From Pseudomonas nunensis (GTDB taxonomy: Bacteria > Pseudomonadota > Gammaproteobacteria > Pseudomonadales > Pseudomonadaceae), in NCBI RefSeq assembly GCF_024296925.1, contig NZ_CP101125.1:994501-1058500 (forward strand): a stretch of 64,000 nucleotides of DNA. Direction: 5' to 3'. The notes beneath the pieces were generated by a model. It worked only from the letters and a program-made list of their open reading frames with translations. It was not told the origin of the DNA and did not search any database. Position numbers and translations under genes: made by a program. How positions within the stretch are numbered: position 1 is the first letter of the stretch; the number at the start of each line of letters is the position of its first letter. Shown here one piece after another: positions 33,518-43,284 of the stretch.

Positions 33518-34574
33518 CCATTTGACGCTCGCAGTAGCTGGCGGACGAAAGACGCAGGGCCTTGTCGATTACTGCCGGGAAGCGACTGGTCGCAAGATTG
33601 CCGTGTTGACCTTCACCCAAACGAACCAGCAAGAGATCAGATCGCGCTTGGCAAGCCAGGCGGGCGACTGCAACACGTTGGAAGTGATGGGTTGGTACAC
33701 TTTTTTGCTGCGCCATTTCGCCCAGCCATTCCTGCGTTTCAAATTCCCTAAGGATCGGGTCAAGGGCTTTGACTTTGAAGGCAGACCTTTCAAATTCGCC
33801 AAAGACAAAAGCAGGTTCATGGACTCTGGAAATCGGGTGTACGCATGCGAACTCGGCAAGCTTGCCTTTGAACTCATGCAAGCCACACCGGCGCTCCTGC
33901 GCAGGCTCGTTTGCATCTACGATGAGATATTGATCGATGAAGTCCAGGATCTTGCCAGCTTCGACTGGGAGATTTTGGAGGTACTGCTTGGCTCTAAAAT
34001 TGATGTGCGGATGGTGGGAGATGTCAGGCAGGCGGTTTTGTCTACAAATCCCCGAGGCCAAAAGAACAAGAAATTTGGGTATGCGGCGTCGCTCGAATGG
34101 TTCCGGGATCGAGAGGCGGAGGGTTTGCTGAGCATCGCCTACGCCACCACGACCTACAGATGCAGGACAGAGATCGCTGCTTTTTCCGATACCATCTTTG
34201 ACGCTACGTGGGGCTTCCCAGATACCAGCTCGGAGAATTTCGAGGAGACTGAGCACGACGGTGTGTACCTGCTTCATAGCCAGCATGTCGATGAGTACGT
34301 AGGCCGATTTAGACCACAGTGTCTGAGGCATTCGGTCACCTCGGCAAAACATCTCGACCTCGACTTTCAGAACTTTAAAGGGGTAAAGGGCGCGACATTC
34401 GATCGGGTATTGGTTGCGCCTACTGCCAATATTGAGAGCTTCATCAAGAAGGGCACCTCGTTGGAGGCCACAGCTGCAGCGGCGTTCTATGTCGCGGCGT
34501 CGCGAGCTCGACAAAGCTTGGCCATCGTCATCGACAAGGTCGGCACGTCGAAGCTACCAATATGGGCTCCATAG
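33510..34574 (+). CDS. Compact UvrD-like helicase, partner of the OLD nuclease (GajB-like)
   Basis: A 354-residue superfamily-1-type protein, well short of UvrD (about 720) and of typical GajB (about 490). Recognisable motifs are Walker B in IDEVQDL (142-148), the GDVRQAV motif (170-176) and AASRARQSLAIV near the C-terminus with its Arg. The P-loop is degenerate: GGRKTQ at 11-16 keeps Lys and Thr but lacks the usual G-x-G-K-T spacing. It therefore may bind or hydrolyse ATP poorly, or it belongs to a distinct subfamily with this loop. Its ATG lies within the end of the OLD gene, so both are made together. Confidence 0.75.
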   Translation: MPNHLTLAVAGGRKTQGLVDYCREATGRKIAVLTFTQTNQQEIRSRLASQAGDCNTLEVMGWYTFLLRHFAQPFLRFKFPKDRVKGFDFEGRPFKFAKDKSRFMDSGNRVYACELGKLAFELMQATPALLRRLVCIYDEILIDEVQDLASFDWEILEVLLGSKIDVRMVGDVRQAVLSTNPRGQKNKKFGYAASLEWFRDREAEGLLSIAYATTTYRCRTEIAAFSDTIFDATWGFPDTSSENFEETEHDGVYLLHSQHVDEYVGRFRPQCLRHSVTSAKHLDLDFQNFKGVKGATFDRVLVAPTANIESFIKKGTSLEATAAAAFYVAASRARQSLAIVIDKVGTSKLPIWAP

Positions 34575-34653
34575 GCTCGATGGCCTGGGTTTTAGGTTTG
34601 GGGAGCTCTACAGGACTTTGCAGAGCCGGCACTAGCGCTATGGTGACACTTTC

Positions 34654-35030
34654 CTACTTGTCGTATTGGGGCGGCAGGGGGCAATCGTAGTTCACGTCAA
34701 TCATGTCGATATTTTTTAGATCAAAATTGGCGTAGCTTTTCCATTTGACGTCCGCACCGAAGGTCGGCCGTAGAAGAAAACGAACGCAGTCGGCTTGGGC
34801 TTCTGGGCGATTTGGATAGCCGAATCGCCATGAGGTTCTTGAGCTTGTAGCTTTCGATGAGTGCGTCGGAGACAAAGCTTGAGGTGACGAGGCTTTCGTT
34901 TCCACGCATAAAGTTCTTTTTGAACCTGATCCGGTACTCATTCTCATCTTTTGTGCGATCAACGAAGGCCCAGCCGTAGTAAATGACGGGTTGGTCGGGC
35001 AGGTCGTCCAGACTGAATAGAGCTTCGCAT
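34654..35030 (-). pseudogene. Remnant of an unknown gene with frameshifts
   Basis: Reading leftward, coding-like sequence begins near 35030 after an in-frame stop (LDDLPDQPVIYYGWAF, then FMRGNESLVTSSFVSD). It continues in another frame (IAQKPKPTAFVFFYGRP) and in a third (VKWKSYANFDLKNIDM, then DVNYDCPLPPQYDK), stopping near 34654. Each piece looks like protein but no frame stays open. This is the pattern of a decayed gene with at least two frameshifts. The parent family is not recognised. The rest of 34575-35387 shows no supported gene. Confidence 0.45.
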
Positions 35031-35387
35031 CATGATGCGTTTGCCGAGCGCGACGTCCGTCAGCACTTGGCTAACCTCGCCGGCAGGGAGGGGAGGGTTT
35101 GTGTTCAAAGTGTTCTGCGCTCGAGTCATCGCTGGCCAATGGTTAGGCTGCGGTATGGAGTAACGTCAACAGGGAGGTCGCTCTTTCGGGCAGATTGGCC
35201 CGGCTACGCATGGGTTCCACGTCTGATGGTGGAACCCGTCTACTGTTACTACCTCAAACACTTTCGGCTGTGGAAAATAGCTGATTCGAATGCCGCTGGC
35301 TTGGCGAGTAATTGTTTACTCGAAGTAGGGCGACTTGGGAGCGACCGAGCCTCATTCGACTGAAGCTTGGCCCCTCCCTTTGATGCC

Positions 35388-36434
35388 TTATGCTTTTGGC
35401 TTCAGGTTTAGCAAGGAGCCGTAGTAGCGCAACATTTCAGGCGAGATATGGCCTGTCAAATTGGCCACGGTAGACTGCTTTGATTCTGCGATAGCTCGGA
35501 TGAACCGAGCGATCACTGACAGCCGCAGTGCATGTACCGACATTCCCGTCGGATCGATTTGGGCCTCCAACAACCAGGAGCGCAGAATTCTATTCAACTC
35601 AAAAGAGGTCATTGGATAGGCAGAGGTCTTACCGGATGGAAACAGATAGTCTCCGTGAGAAAGCGCACTTTTTTCAATGTACCGACGAACCAATAATCCA
35701 TCAGTTGTAATCAAAATGCGTCGTTTCCAGATCGTACGCGACTTGGTGAATGGCAAGTCCAGCATCACCTTATCGTGGGTGTGGATTACATTTTCGACTC
35801 TGAGTTGGTGTAGTTCAGACTGGCGGATACCAGAGAGCAGCACCGAAAACAAAACTCGATCACGAATAATGGCTTTGCGGTGGACTACCTCCGCGATGGC
35901 ATCAAGCTCATGCTCACTTAGCAATTTTTTTGATAGGACGAGAGACGCGGAGCTCGAGGGTACAGTGCCTGATGAATCTGATGCTTCGTGAATTACGCCT
36001 CGGGCCGCTTCTGTGGATTTTTGCCTTGAACGCACTTTCGAACCATGGTTGTGTGTCTTGCCGACGTCAGCCGTTTGCCCTTGCCGAAGGCTGTGGAAAG
36101 CCAGAAGTTCGTGCAGTGGCAATAACATGACCAAACGCTCGATATCACTGTCGTCGATACCAACGACGTTGCTTGATTTGAGAAACTGAAAAATAGATGT
36201 GCTGACGTTGTCCCTTACCTCTGGAAGAGTAGGGACAGGTGCATCCGGCGAGCAATTTTTTGAAGATTGCGACACATCGTGAAAGTCGCGATAGCCCAGC
36301 CCTCGAGCCAGAATCTCTTGCGCGGTCATGAGGCTGATATCGTTAGCGATAGGCCAGTGATGCCGAAGCACGTTTGCAATGCGTTTGAAGCGGCGTTTTG
36401 GAGTTAGATCGAAGGTGTAGATCGGAAAGCGCAT
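35388..36434 (-). CDS. Tyrosine recombinase / integrase
   Basis: A 348-residue site-specific recombinase. The catalytic residues can all be placed: Arg204 in SGIRQSEL, a Lys near 231 (FTKSR), His301 and Arg304 in HALR, His329 in LTGH and Tyr338 in RYYG, nine residues after the His as usual. The N-terminal part (RFPIYTFDLTPKRRFKRIA, then AQEILARGLGYRDFHD) is a small helical domain unlike the standard SAM-like arm-binding domain. It probably moves a unit of its own, or helped assemble this island. It is followed by 420 bases with no gene before the recombinase operon. Confidence 0.88.
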   Translation of the reverse strand: MRFPIYTFDLTPKRRFKRIANVLRHHWPIANDISLMTAQEILARGLGYRDFHDVSQSSKNCSPDAPVPTLPEVRDNVSTSIFQFLKSSNVVGIDDSDIERLVMLLPLHELLAFHSLRQGQTADVGKTHNHGSKVRSRQKSTEAARGVIHEASDSSGTVPSSSASLVLSKKLLSEHELDAIAEVVHRKAIIRDRVLFSVLLSGIRQSELHQLRVENVIHTHDKVMLDLPFTKSRTIWKRRILITTDGLLVRRYIEKSALSHGDYLFPSGKTSAYPMTSFELNRILRSWLLEAQIDPTGMSVHALRLSVIARFIRAIAESKQSTVANLTGHISPEMLRYYGSLLNLKPKA

Positions 36435-36856
36435 GGCATTTCTCCAATGCGTCAGGGTGTCGGCTGCCCTCTGACTATTGTCGAATGCCTACGGAGTAGA
36501 TCATGACAACCTGAGGCCCATGGCCTTTTGCGAACCGACCGCTCGATCCAGGAATCGATTTATTAAAGCTAGCATAGCTTTGTGACCTGTCTAGGAAAAC
36601 GGCCCTTCGAAATGCAGGAGTCTAAGAGCAGGAGCAGTTCTCGAACTCATCGGTCGATTGGTGAGCGGGCGCTAACTTGAGCTTCATCGCGTGCTCACTC
36701 ATCGATGGTCGCTGAAGTTGATCGCTGCTATTGATCCTTTGAGCCTAAGGCCCGGCTTAGTCAGCCAAGCATAGCCGGTGGTGTTGCAGTCGATTCTGCG
36801 GGTTATGGGTGGCCTAGCCCAATTAACGAGAGATGTTTGGAATAACTCAATAGTCA
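36435..36856. other. 420-base gap between integrase and recombinase operon
   Basis: No supported gene is seen. The stretch lies upstream of the integrase gene and downstream of the four-gene operon on the same strand, so it should contain the integrase promoter. I found no long inverted repeat or clear attachment site here. Confidence 0.4.
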
Positions 36857-38287
36857 TTAAATGGAATTTAGTTTTGACAAGATTTGTTCGAGCTCAGAAA
36901 TTCCTTTGGCGAGATCTGGGTCGCTATATATAGTGGAGTGCTTGGACAATTCATGTATCCTGATTTCAAGTTGTTGTATAAGCATTTTTGTTTGGTTTGG
37001 GGAGGGCGCGGATAAACTAGCTATCGCTATCGCAAATCCCTCATCGAAATAATTTTTCAGCGACATCGGATCACGATGGCCTGTAAGTTTGGCTACTTTG
37101 GCTAAGATTCTTCTTTGGACAGCCTCCATCCACAAATCTTTCTGAGCTATATCTCGCTTCAGTTCCTTTGCGATCTCATATGCTATCTGGGTAGTGATAA
37201 AACGATGTCGAAACATGGACAAGCATACTTGCACATCTGTGAGGCCAGATAGCTCACAAAGCCTTCTGAAGTCTCGCGCCAAGGATCGTGTTTTTATGGC
37301 TTTTCCATCTTGCGCCAGCATGAAGGATGTGGCTTTTGTGGGTGCAATATTTAAATATGCTATGAAAGCTGTACGTGCTTTAAGGTATATGGATATTTCG
37401 ATCGCCTCCTCAAGCGATAGGGGGAACTCACGTATAGGTCTAGTTACTTGTCGTGTTTTCAATGTTGGAATGTACAGGGTTCTTTTTTCTAGCGGATGCT
37501 GATTCAACTTTAGGGGGATGCTGTTTAGCTCGTCAGGACGAAGGCCAGTCATTTTCGCGACTTTAAGAGTCGCTAGCCGACGGTTGTATAAATATTCGTT
37601 TTTCGCAATATAGTCGTCACGCCGTTGAGAAGCAGTAACATCGAACAAATATCTGGGATTGGTTTTCAGCCTATAAATTGTGTCGCTAATCTTGCCGATG
37701 AAGTTATCGGGCATGGGCTTTTTATCACCCACTGGGGGGCGCGCTGTTGGAATCGCTGGGTGGTACAGAATCGGCTGACCTTGCCTGTTGGCCTTCCATT
37801 CAATTGTCACTTGTGCACCAGTGCCTAACTCTCCAATGAGCTTAGGTTGTGAGACGAGCCGATAGTTCATTTGATACCAAATCAAAAAATCTATCACTCT
37901 TCTAATGGTATATGCGACATGGTTTGGACTGCGAGCATCAGTAAGGGCCGAATGTTTTAATTTTTTTCCTTCTAATAGGTGATTTGAGAGGCCCAAGAGG
38001 AACGTATCGTCAACTGCGAGTAAATGAGCACTATGGCTAAAGCAGTAACGTACGTAGTGAGTCATGTGACTTGCAAACGTTTCGGCTGAGTCGCCGGTGG
38101 CCTGAACAGTTACATGCTGTAACCAGATATTAATCAGGGTGCAAGGTGAGCCGTTTGGCCAGAACATATAGACTTGTTTCGAAAGAGTTTTTTTTCTGAC
38201 GATTGCGGCATCTTTTTTTCGAGAATAAACCACACTCCAAGGCATCTCTAGTACCATGCCTGTTTGGTAAAGCTGAAACTTAGGCAT
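36857..38287 (-). CDS. Tyrosine recombinase, last gene of the four-gene operon
   Basis: A 476-residue recombinase of AT-rich coding sequence. Arg250 lies in TGLRPDEL, Arg360 and His361 in SMFRHRF, His404 in LTGHRDP and Tyr413 in LKNYFDEG. The usual first His of the HxxR box is Ser357, a substitution worth noting. I chose the ATG at 38287 (MPKFQLYQ), which overlaps the preceding small gene by eight bases; a frame extending to 38356 is less likely. Size and context resemble GmtY-type recombinases of Gamma-Mobile-Trio islands, but I do not assign the name. Confidence 0.82.
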   Translation of the reverse strand: MPKFQLYQTGMVLEMPWSVVYSRKKDAAIVRKKTLSKQVYMFWPNGSPCTLINIWLQHVTVQATGDSAETFASHMTHYVRYCFSHSAHLLAVDDTFLLGLSNHLLEGKKLKHSALTDARSPNHVAYTIRRVIDFLIWYQMNYRLVSQPKLIGELGTGAQVTIEWKANRQGQPILYHPAIPTARPPVGDKKPMPDNFIGKISDTIYRLKTNPRYLFDVTASQRRDDYIAKNEYLYNRRLATLKVAKMTGLRPDELNSIPLKLNQHPLEKRTLYIPTLKTRQVTRPIREFPLSLEEAIEISIYLKARTAFIAYLNIAPTKATSFMLAQDGKAIKTRSLARDFRRLCELSGLTDVQVCLSMFRHRFITTQIAYEIAKELKRDIAQKDLWMEAVQRRILAKVAKLTGHRDPMSLKNYFDEGFAIAIASLSAPSPNQTKMLIQQLEIRIHELSKHSTIYSDPDLAKGISELEQILSKLNSI

Positions 38288-38831
38288 CCACCTTTCCTCC
38301 CTGTATAACACTCCACGCCTTCGGAGGCAAAGCTGGGTTCGCACTAATGTCTTCAAATCTGAGGTTTGACTCGAATAGGAAGTTTGTTATCTGAAGTTTG
38401 GTTACATTATTAAGACTGGTATCTGTTTCCACTAGGTTTTTAAAAAACCTAAATAAATCAAGATAGGCATATGTAGCTAGCTGAGCTTGGTTGTACGCTT
38501 CATTAATCATAATTTCAGGCGTTGGTTTGTCCTCAATAAAATCTTGGCTGGCTAGTCTGTAAGTGGAATAGATTTTTGCTCGTAACGAACGCATGTGTTC
38601 CCAGAGATTCTCTGAAGTATGAGTGATGGCGGGAAGAGTGTGTTTTAAACAAAAGTTCTTAAGGGTGTTGTAACTTATTTTATCGAATTCATTCAAGATC
38701 TCTAAAGTGCAAAACGCTTTCATGTCGGCCAGCTTTTCTTGATGAGACTTTGTTAGGCTAATCTTTCCATCCCAAACTGACTGCAGCCAATCATGTCTTC
38801 TTTGTATGTTTTCAACGGTGGAATTTTTCAT
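38280..38831 (-). CDS. Small helical protein of the recombinase operon
   Basis: A 183-residue, mostly helical, soluble protein (RRHDWLQSVWDGKISLTKSH, then LWEHMRSLRAKIYSTYRLAS). No domain is recognised. It is locked between two recombinase genes by overlaps of 20 bases upstream and eight bases downstream, so it is made in step with them and is likely an accessory factor. In Gamma-Mobile-Trio islands a small protein (GmtX) accompanies the recombinases; equivalence here is a hypothesis. Confidence 0.7.
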   Translation of the reverse strand: MKNSTVENIQRRHDWLQSVWDGKISLTKSHQEKLADMKAFCTLEILNEFDKISYNTLKNFCLKHTLPAITHTSENLWEHMRSLRAKIYSTYRLASQDFIEDKPTPEIMINEAYNQAQLATYAYLDLFRFFKNLVETDTSLNNVTKLQITNFLFESNLRFEDISANPALPPKAWSVIQGGKVDA

Positions 38832-40959
38832 CTTGAGCCTCCCCGTATTTCAAAGCTATTTCTGTATCGAAAACTTCTGACTCATAGGTGGTCAGCCTTA
38901 TGGTGTAAGTCGAAATGAGTAACCCGTCACTCGCCAGTAGCGCTTGGAGGAATTGGTCAAATTCAAATTTGTTTCTTGATTTTAAAGATGTAATATTCAT
39001 AGTGGATAATATTTGTTTATACAAGGCCGAAAGCCCTTGGTTTTCGTTCAGGTTAAGGTTTCCAAGTTCAAGTTCGATTAGTTTGTCTTCGATGTTTTCA
39101 ATGTTGTATTTGATGATTTCTTCTTCTGGCACGTCGCCACTTAGATAATCATGCAGGTAACGAGGGTCATCCTGTCCGGCTTGATGCCTTATAGCATCGT
39201 CTGCGTATACTTTTGCATGATTGTACATTGTGACAATGAAGAATTTCCTCATCTCGTGGATTTTGATGTACCAACGGCGTTTATAAATATCCACGGGAAT
39301 TTCGATTATGTCGCAGAAAGACCGCATGGCAGAATTGATTCGTGAATCCACTCGTCTTCCACTTGGCTGATTAAAGCCTCTAGAAGAAGGGAAATAAAAA
39401 AGATGTTCGGAGTGTGGTGATGTATCTTGATATATTTCTTTCAGACCGCTGCCTAACACGGCTAATAGCTGAACCGCAACAGATGCAATGTAAGGGATTG
39501 GGCGGCGGATGTAGGGAGCGATTGGAACGCGCTTCTTAAGTATAGGCTGCTTGATAAAAGCTCCCTCGTTGTTAGTTTGGTAACTAAGCGAGTCGCGTAA
39601 TATAGTGCTGAGCTCATTAATTCTAATGGGTTTCGTAAATCCGATTACTAACGCACACGCAGCTACAAAGCACTCAAGCGCAACTGCAAATGTCATATTT
39701 TTACTCGTGCTTTCCGTGTGTGATTGGCTGGTAAGTTTAGAAATGTTTAATGCGTCGGCCAACGGTTGGGCAGCCAGGCCTTCGAAGGGTTGTGTGTTAT
39801 ATGAAGAAATAATTTGTTCAAAGATTTTTTGCCTTTGTAGATGCCGATTGCTCCGCCCTTTTAATTCGCCAGGAGGGATGTTATGAAACGCGGTGATGAT
39901 TTCAAGCGTCGCACCCACGATGGCTTTTCCATATACCATAATCCATTGTACTGCTTTATCTAGAGCGTACATGCCAATGGAATAAGGTATTTTCTTTGTG
40001 TGGCCATCCATTCTGATATTATATTTCTTCATGTGCTCTTTATGGTCAAACTTAAAGCTTGGCATGACGTCAGGTAAGTTTGAGTTTCCTTCAGCAAGCG
40101 ACTTCAGAAGAATTAGGAACTGAATAAGTGATTTCCTGGTGATCTCCCCGGTCTTGTCTTTTTCAAAAATAGCAGTCTTATGAGAGGTGTGCTGTGCTCT
40201 TATTCTAACTCCCTCAACCAAGATCGACTGCTGGAGGGAAACTTCAAACTGTCGTAGAAATGTGCGGATATATATGTGGTTGAAAGCAGTGGCGTGAATG
40301 CCTAAAATCTTTGCCAAGTAGTCTCTAGAGACCAAACCAATTTCACAGTTTTTAATATTGCCTTTTCTAACGTATAAATTATTAGTTCTCAAATGGTCTA
40401 TTATTTTTCCTATTTGGGGCTGTGTGAGCTTCTCACGATACTCTTCGTCAATCAGTTCGCAAAATAACTCACAAAGCCTCGGGATTATTTGAAGAATCCC
40501 TGCCCAGCCGCCTTCGCAGTATTGTTCAATGAGCACTTCAAAGGCGTTCTCATTGATTAGTTTAAAACCGCATGTCTGTGGTTGGTATCGTTCTTTATAG
40601 AGGCATTGCCAGCTTGCTATGTTGATGTAAAAGCGTACGTACTTCATCCATGTAGAATGATCGACTCGTGGTGACAGATATCCTGCTCGAACGCAGAAAA
40701 CTTGCTTTTGAATCGTTTCTAGTAATAGTTTGTTATGCGGATCGGTTAATAGGCTTCCGTCAGGAAGAGATTCAGAAAAATTAATAGTTGCTGTTGCATT
40801 GTTCTTACCTACTACTTTCCATTCCGTCGAGCCTATACCTCCCTCCTTTAGCCAAGAGGCGGAATAGGTGATAGTGCCTTCTAAGTTCTGGCGGGCTTTC
40901 TCTATAAGTAAAGATAATGTCGCTCTGGAGCTCATGGGTTTAATATTTATTTTTGGCAT
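38812..40959 (-). CDS. Large tyrosine-recombinase-type integrase with full catalytic set
   Basis: A 715-residue protein with a long N-terminal part (about 1-420) of unknown fold and a C-terminal tyrosine-recombinase domain. Arg446 lies in IRINEL, His568 and Arg571 in HEMR, His592 in RHQAG and Tyr601 in RYLHDYL, nine residues after His592. The spacing is standard, so the active site looks intact despite low overall resemblance. It overlaps both neighbours (13 bases upstream, 20 downstream). It may correspond to the GmtZ-type integrase of Gamma-Mobile-Trio islands, judged only by length and operon context. Confidence 0.75.
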   Translation of the reverse strand: MPKINIKPMSSRATLSLLIEKARQNLEGTITYSASWLKEGGIGSTEWKVVGKNNATATINFSESLPDGSLLTDPHNKLLLETIQKQVFCVRAGYLSPRVDHSTWMKYVRFYINIASWQCLYKERYQPQTCGFKLINENAFEVLIEQYCEGGWAGILQIIPRLCELFCELIDEEYREKLTQPQIGKIIDHLRTNNLYVRKGNIKNCEIGLVSRDYLAKILGIHATAFNHIYIRTFLRQFEVSLQQSILVEGVRIRAQHTSHKTAIFEKDKTGEITRKSLIQFLILLKSLAEGNSNLPDVMPSFKFDHKEHMKKYNIRMDGHTKKIPYSIGMYALDKAVQWIMVYGKAIVGATLEIITAFHNIPPGELKGRSNRHLQRQKIFEQIISSYNTQPFEGLAAQPLADALNISKLTSQSHTESTSKNMTFAVALECFVAACALVIGFTKPIRINELSTILRDSLSYQTNNEGAFIKQPILKKRVPIAPYIRRPIPYIASVAVQLLAVLGSGLKEIYQDTSPHSEHLFYFPSSRGFNQPSGRRVDSRINSAMRSFCDIIEIPVDIYKRRWYIKIHEMRKFFIVTMYNHAKVYADDAIRHQAGQDDPRYLHDYLSGDVPEEEIIKYNIENIEDKLIELELGNLNLNENQGLSALYKQILSTMNITSLKSRNKFEFDQFLQALLASDGLLISTYTIRLTTYESEVFDTEIALKYGEAQDEKFHR

Positions 40960-43088
40960 GACTTTAACTCATTTATCAAGGCATCCACTTTAACGATTTT
41001 TTTGGCTAGCTTAGATTTTAATTCTAAAGCCTCAACGTAAACGGCCTGAAAATATGGAACAGATAAACCCGCAATATTCCCAATGATGGTGCCGTTTGCG
41101 CTCGGGTCTTTACTTATATCGTATGCGCAATGTAATAGGCGGGCTAATGTGGTGATCGATTCTTCAGTGATTCCCGAGGTGACATCTTCGAATTGTTTTA
41201 TGCGTGGGCTTATACGAATTTCTGAAAATAAAAATATGGCAGCTAAAGAGGCGGCATCTAGTTTCAGAATTACCTTGTGATTCACTAGTCGTTCGATCAG
41301 GTGATGAACGGCATCCTCCGTAAGCTCAGCTGCATAGCGTTTAAGATCAATTGAGATTGGATCAGAAGCGACACTTACTGCCGCTTCTCTAATGATGAAG
41401 TTAAATAAGTCATTTTCTGTTAGAAAATCGCTCGCTGCCAGATGCCAAGGCTTGCCTTTAGTCGCCAAGACTATCAGTTTCGTCTGGAAGGTACGGAGGA
41501 TGCGCACATTCCATCGCTGCTTCAACCACTTTGGAATGTACCTGACTATGATGACTGCAATAGAATTACCTAAAGTGTTTGCAGCCGCCTGATAGGTACC
41601 TTCTTTTAAAAAGCTAATCAGGGCCTGAGTTCCACGAATTCGCTTTAATGTAAATATTTTTCTTGATATGTCACCGGTAGTAAGCTCTTTTTCCAAAGCT
41701 TGATAAAGACTAACGCCCAACTTAGTGGTGAAAATTTGATCAAGGCTGCTGCTTAAACCAACCCATTCATATGTTGATGTTAAAAACATCTTTCTGTAAT
41801 TGATATCGCCAGCTAGCATTAGTCGTATTCGAGCTTTCATTGTTGCCTTCACAAGCTCCACATAGATTTTATGGCTGCGGGGAGGTAGCGCGGAGACTTT
41901 TCGAGATATTGCCCGAGGTTTACTAACGCTCCACATTAGCCGGCCCAGGGCACTATTGTAATAATGTATGGGTTTGTCGTTCCCTGACAAATAATCTGCA
42001 GTACGTAGTGCGTGCGGATTAAACTTCGGATTTTCAGCTGCTAAAATTGCAGCTGCTGCACCGCAGTCTCGCGCTGAAAGGTACCCCAGTAGTCTGTTTA
42101 ACGTCTCATTAATAGTTTGTGTAGGAGCCCCATAATCCCCTGCGATCTTCCTAAGCTCCTTTACCATTCTAGCCTGCATATAACTGTTGGTGCAGAACGG
42201 TTGAAAAAAAGGAATCTTTTCCATCGCCTTGTAAGAAATAGCATCCAACTCTCCTGTCCGGAGAAAAAAATGCTCGATCATCGCTAAAAACCACGCGGCG
42301 CCGTCTGGATTTTGAGCGTCAGCTATATATCGATGGTTAATGTAAAAATCTCCTGACGCTAAAACTGCCTCAATTTTTTCTACAGATATAGAATTGATTA
42401 AGCTTTCGCCTATGCGATGGCAGATTACTACGTTATCCCAGTAACCCTCACAAGCTAATACAATGGTTTGAGTGCGTGTCTCAAGATCGCTTTGAAGTTT
42501 ATCAAGGAATTTATCTGTACTGATATTGAGGCTTTTGTCTACTAGGTAAGTCTTAGGCCATAAATCATCAACATTCGTCAATGGCCAAAGTGACTCTTCA
42601 ACTGAGTCCAACACGTCTGCGCTTGTTTCGTCATCTGGGATTATAGGCTGCTTCATTGTCGGAATGACAATATCGAGAGGGATAATATGCCTTTGCTTAA
42701 GGTTTTTATATAGGAGGAGTACTTGTCGCCATTCCGTACGAATAGTTTCGAGTTTTTTGTCGCCTTTCTTGTTAAACTTTTCAGGGTGTGAAAGATGATA
42801 TATGTAGTGTTCGCTAACAAATACTCTCCATTCTGAGCTGCCAAGTTCGGGCAAGCCCTTTCCTTCAGCATTCGCGAAATCTAATATTCTCTTGAGTGCA
42901 TTTATACGATGTGCTTTTGTAAGGTTAGCAAATCTCTGACATATCAAAATCGTTTCATTGCATATTGACATCAAACTAGTTTCGGATGCTAAGGGCGGCC
43001 TTGGCAGTTCCATTTCTCTGCAGCGTTTCTTATTTTGCCACGGGAGCTGGAACAGGATATGGCCAGTGGCTATGTTGAATGAGATCAT
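40947..43088 (-). CDS. Large degenerate tyrosine-recombinase-like protein, first gene of the operon
   Basis: A 713-residue protein heading the operon. A recombinase-like C-terminal core can be traced: KRIRGTQALISFL (Arg485 where HxxRHT is expected, with Lys482 in place of His), then AANTLGNSIAVIIVRYIP, where Asn508 replaces the His of LGH and Tyr517 follows nine residues later. It therefore keeps the Tyr but has lost both His, and may be a structural or regulatory subunit rather than a full enzyme. GAGG precedes the ATG at 43088. AT-rich codon use sets it apart from the core genes to its right. Confidence 0.65.
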   Translation of the reverse strand: MISFNIATGHILFQLPWQNKKRCREMELPRPPLASETSLMSICNETILICQRFANLTKAHRINALKRILDFANAEGKGLPELGSSEWRVFVSEHYIYHLSHPEKFNKKGDKKLETIRTEWRQVLLLYKNLKQRHIIPLDIVIPTMKQPIIPDDETSADVLDSVEESLWPLTNVDDLWPKTYLVDKSLNISTDKFLDKLQSDLETRTQTIVLACEGYWDNVVICHRIGESLINSISVEKIEAVLASGDFYINHRYIADAQNPDGAAWFLAMIEHFFLRTGELDAISYKAMEKIPFFQPFCTNSYMQARMVKELRKIAGDYGAPTQTINETLNRLLGYLSARDCGAAAAILAAENPKFNPHALRTADYLSGNDKPIHYYNSALGRLMWSVSKPRAISRKVSALPPRSHKIYVELVKATMKARIRLMLAGDINYRKMFLTSTYEWVGLSSSLDQIFTTKLGVSLYQALEKELTTGDISRKIFTLKRIRGTQALISFLKEGTYQAAANTLGNSIAVIIVRYIPKWLKQRWNVRILRTFQTKLIVLATKGKPWHLAASDFLTENDLFNFIIREAAVSVASDPISIDLKRYAAELTEDAVHHLIERLVNHKVILKLDAASLAAIFLFSEIRISPRIKQFEDVTSGITEESITTLARLLHCAYDISKDPSANGTIIGNIAGLSVPYFQAVYVEALELKSKLAKKIVKVDALINELKSCQK

Positions 43089-43263
43089 GGCTGAAGCCTC
43101 AGGATGCTCTGCCTGAAGATAGACGAGATGAAGTTGGTGTCAAATTTTCGGTATCAAAAAATGGCCTATCGATTGATTAACCGATTGAAATTTATCATGA
43201 AAAATATTTTGACGTTATGATCATGTCCACAAAAACATTCGAGTTCATAATCAAGTCCCATAC

Positions 43264-43284
43264 GTGCGCGAATAAAGCGCGCAC
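43264..43284. repeat. Inverted repeat GTGCGCG-N7-CGCGCAC
   Basis: Perfect 7-bp arms around AATAAAG, 176 bases upstream of the first recombinase gene. The size (arms flanking a 7-base spacer) is that of a tyrosine-recombinase core site. A protein-binding or attachment role is inferred. Confidence 0.5.

Noticed and set aside
33501..34514. 337-codon minus-strand frame opposite the UvrD-like gene
   Set aside because: The plus-strand frame has recognisable helicase motifs and is coupled to the OLD gene; the antisense frame has none.
35655..35672. Second copy of the right-edge repeat (GCGCACTTTT) inside the integrase gene
   Set aside because: Only about ten bases match and they are within conserved coding sequence; no paired arm is present.
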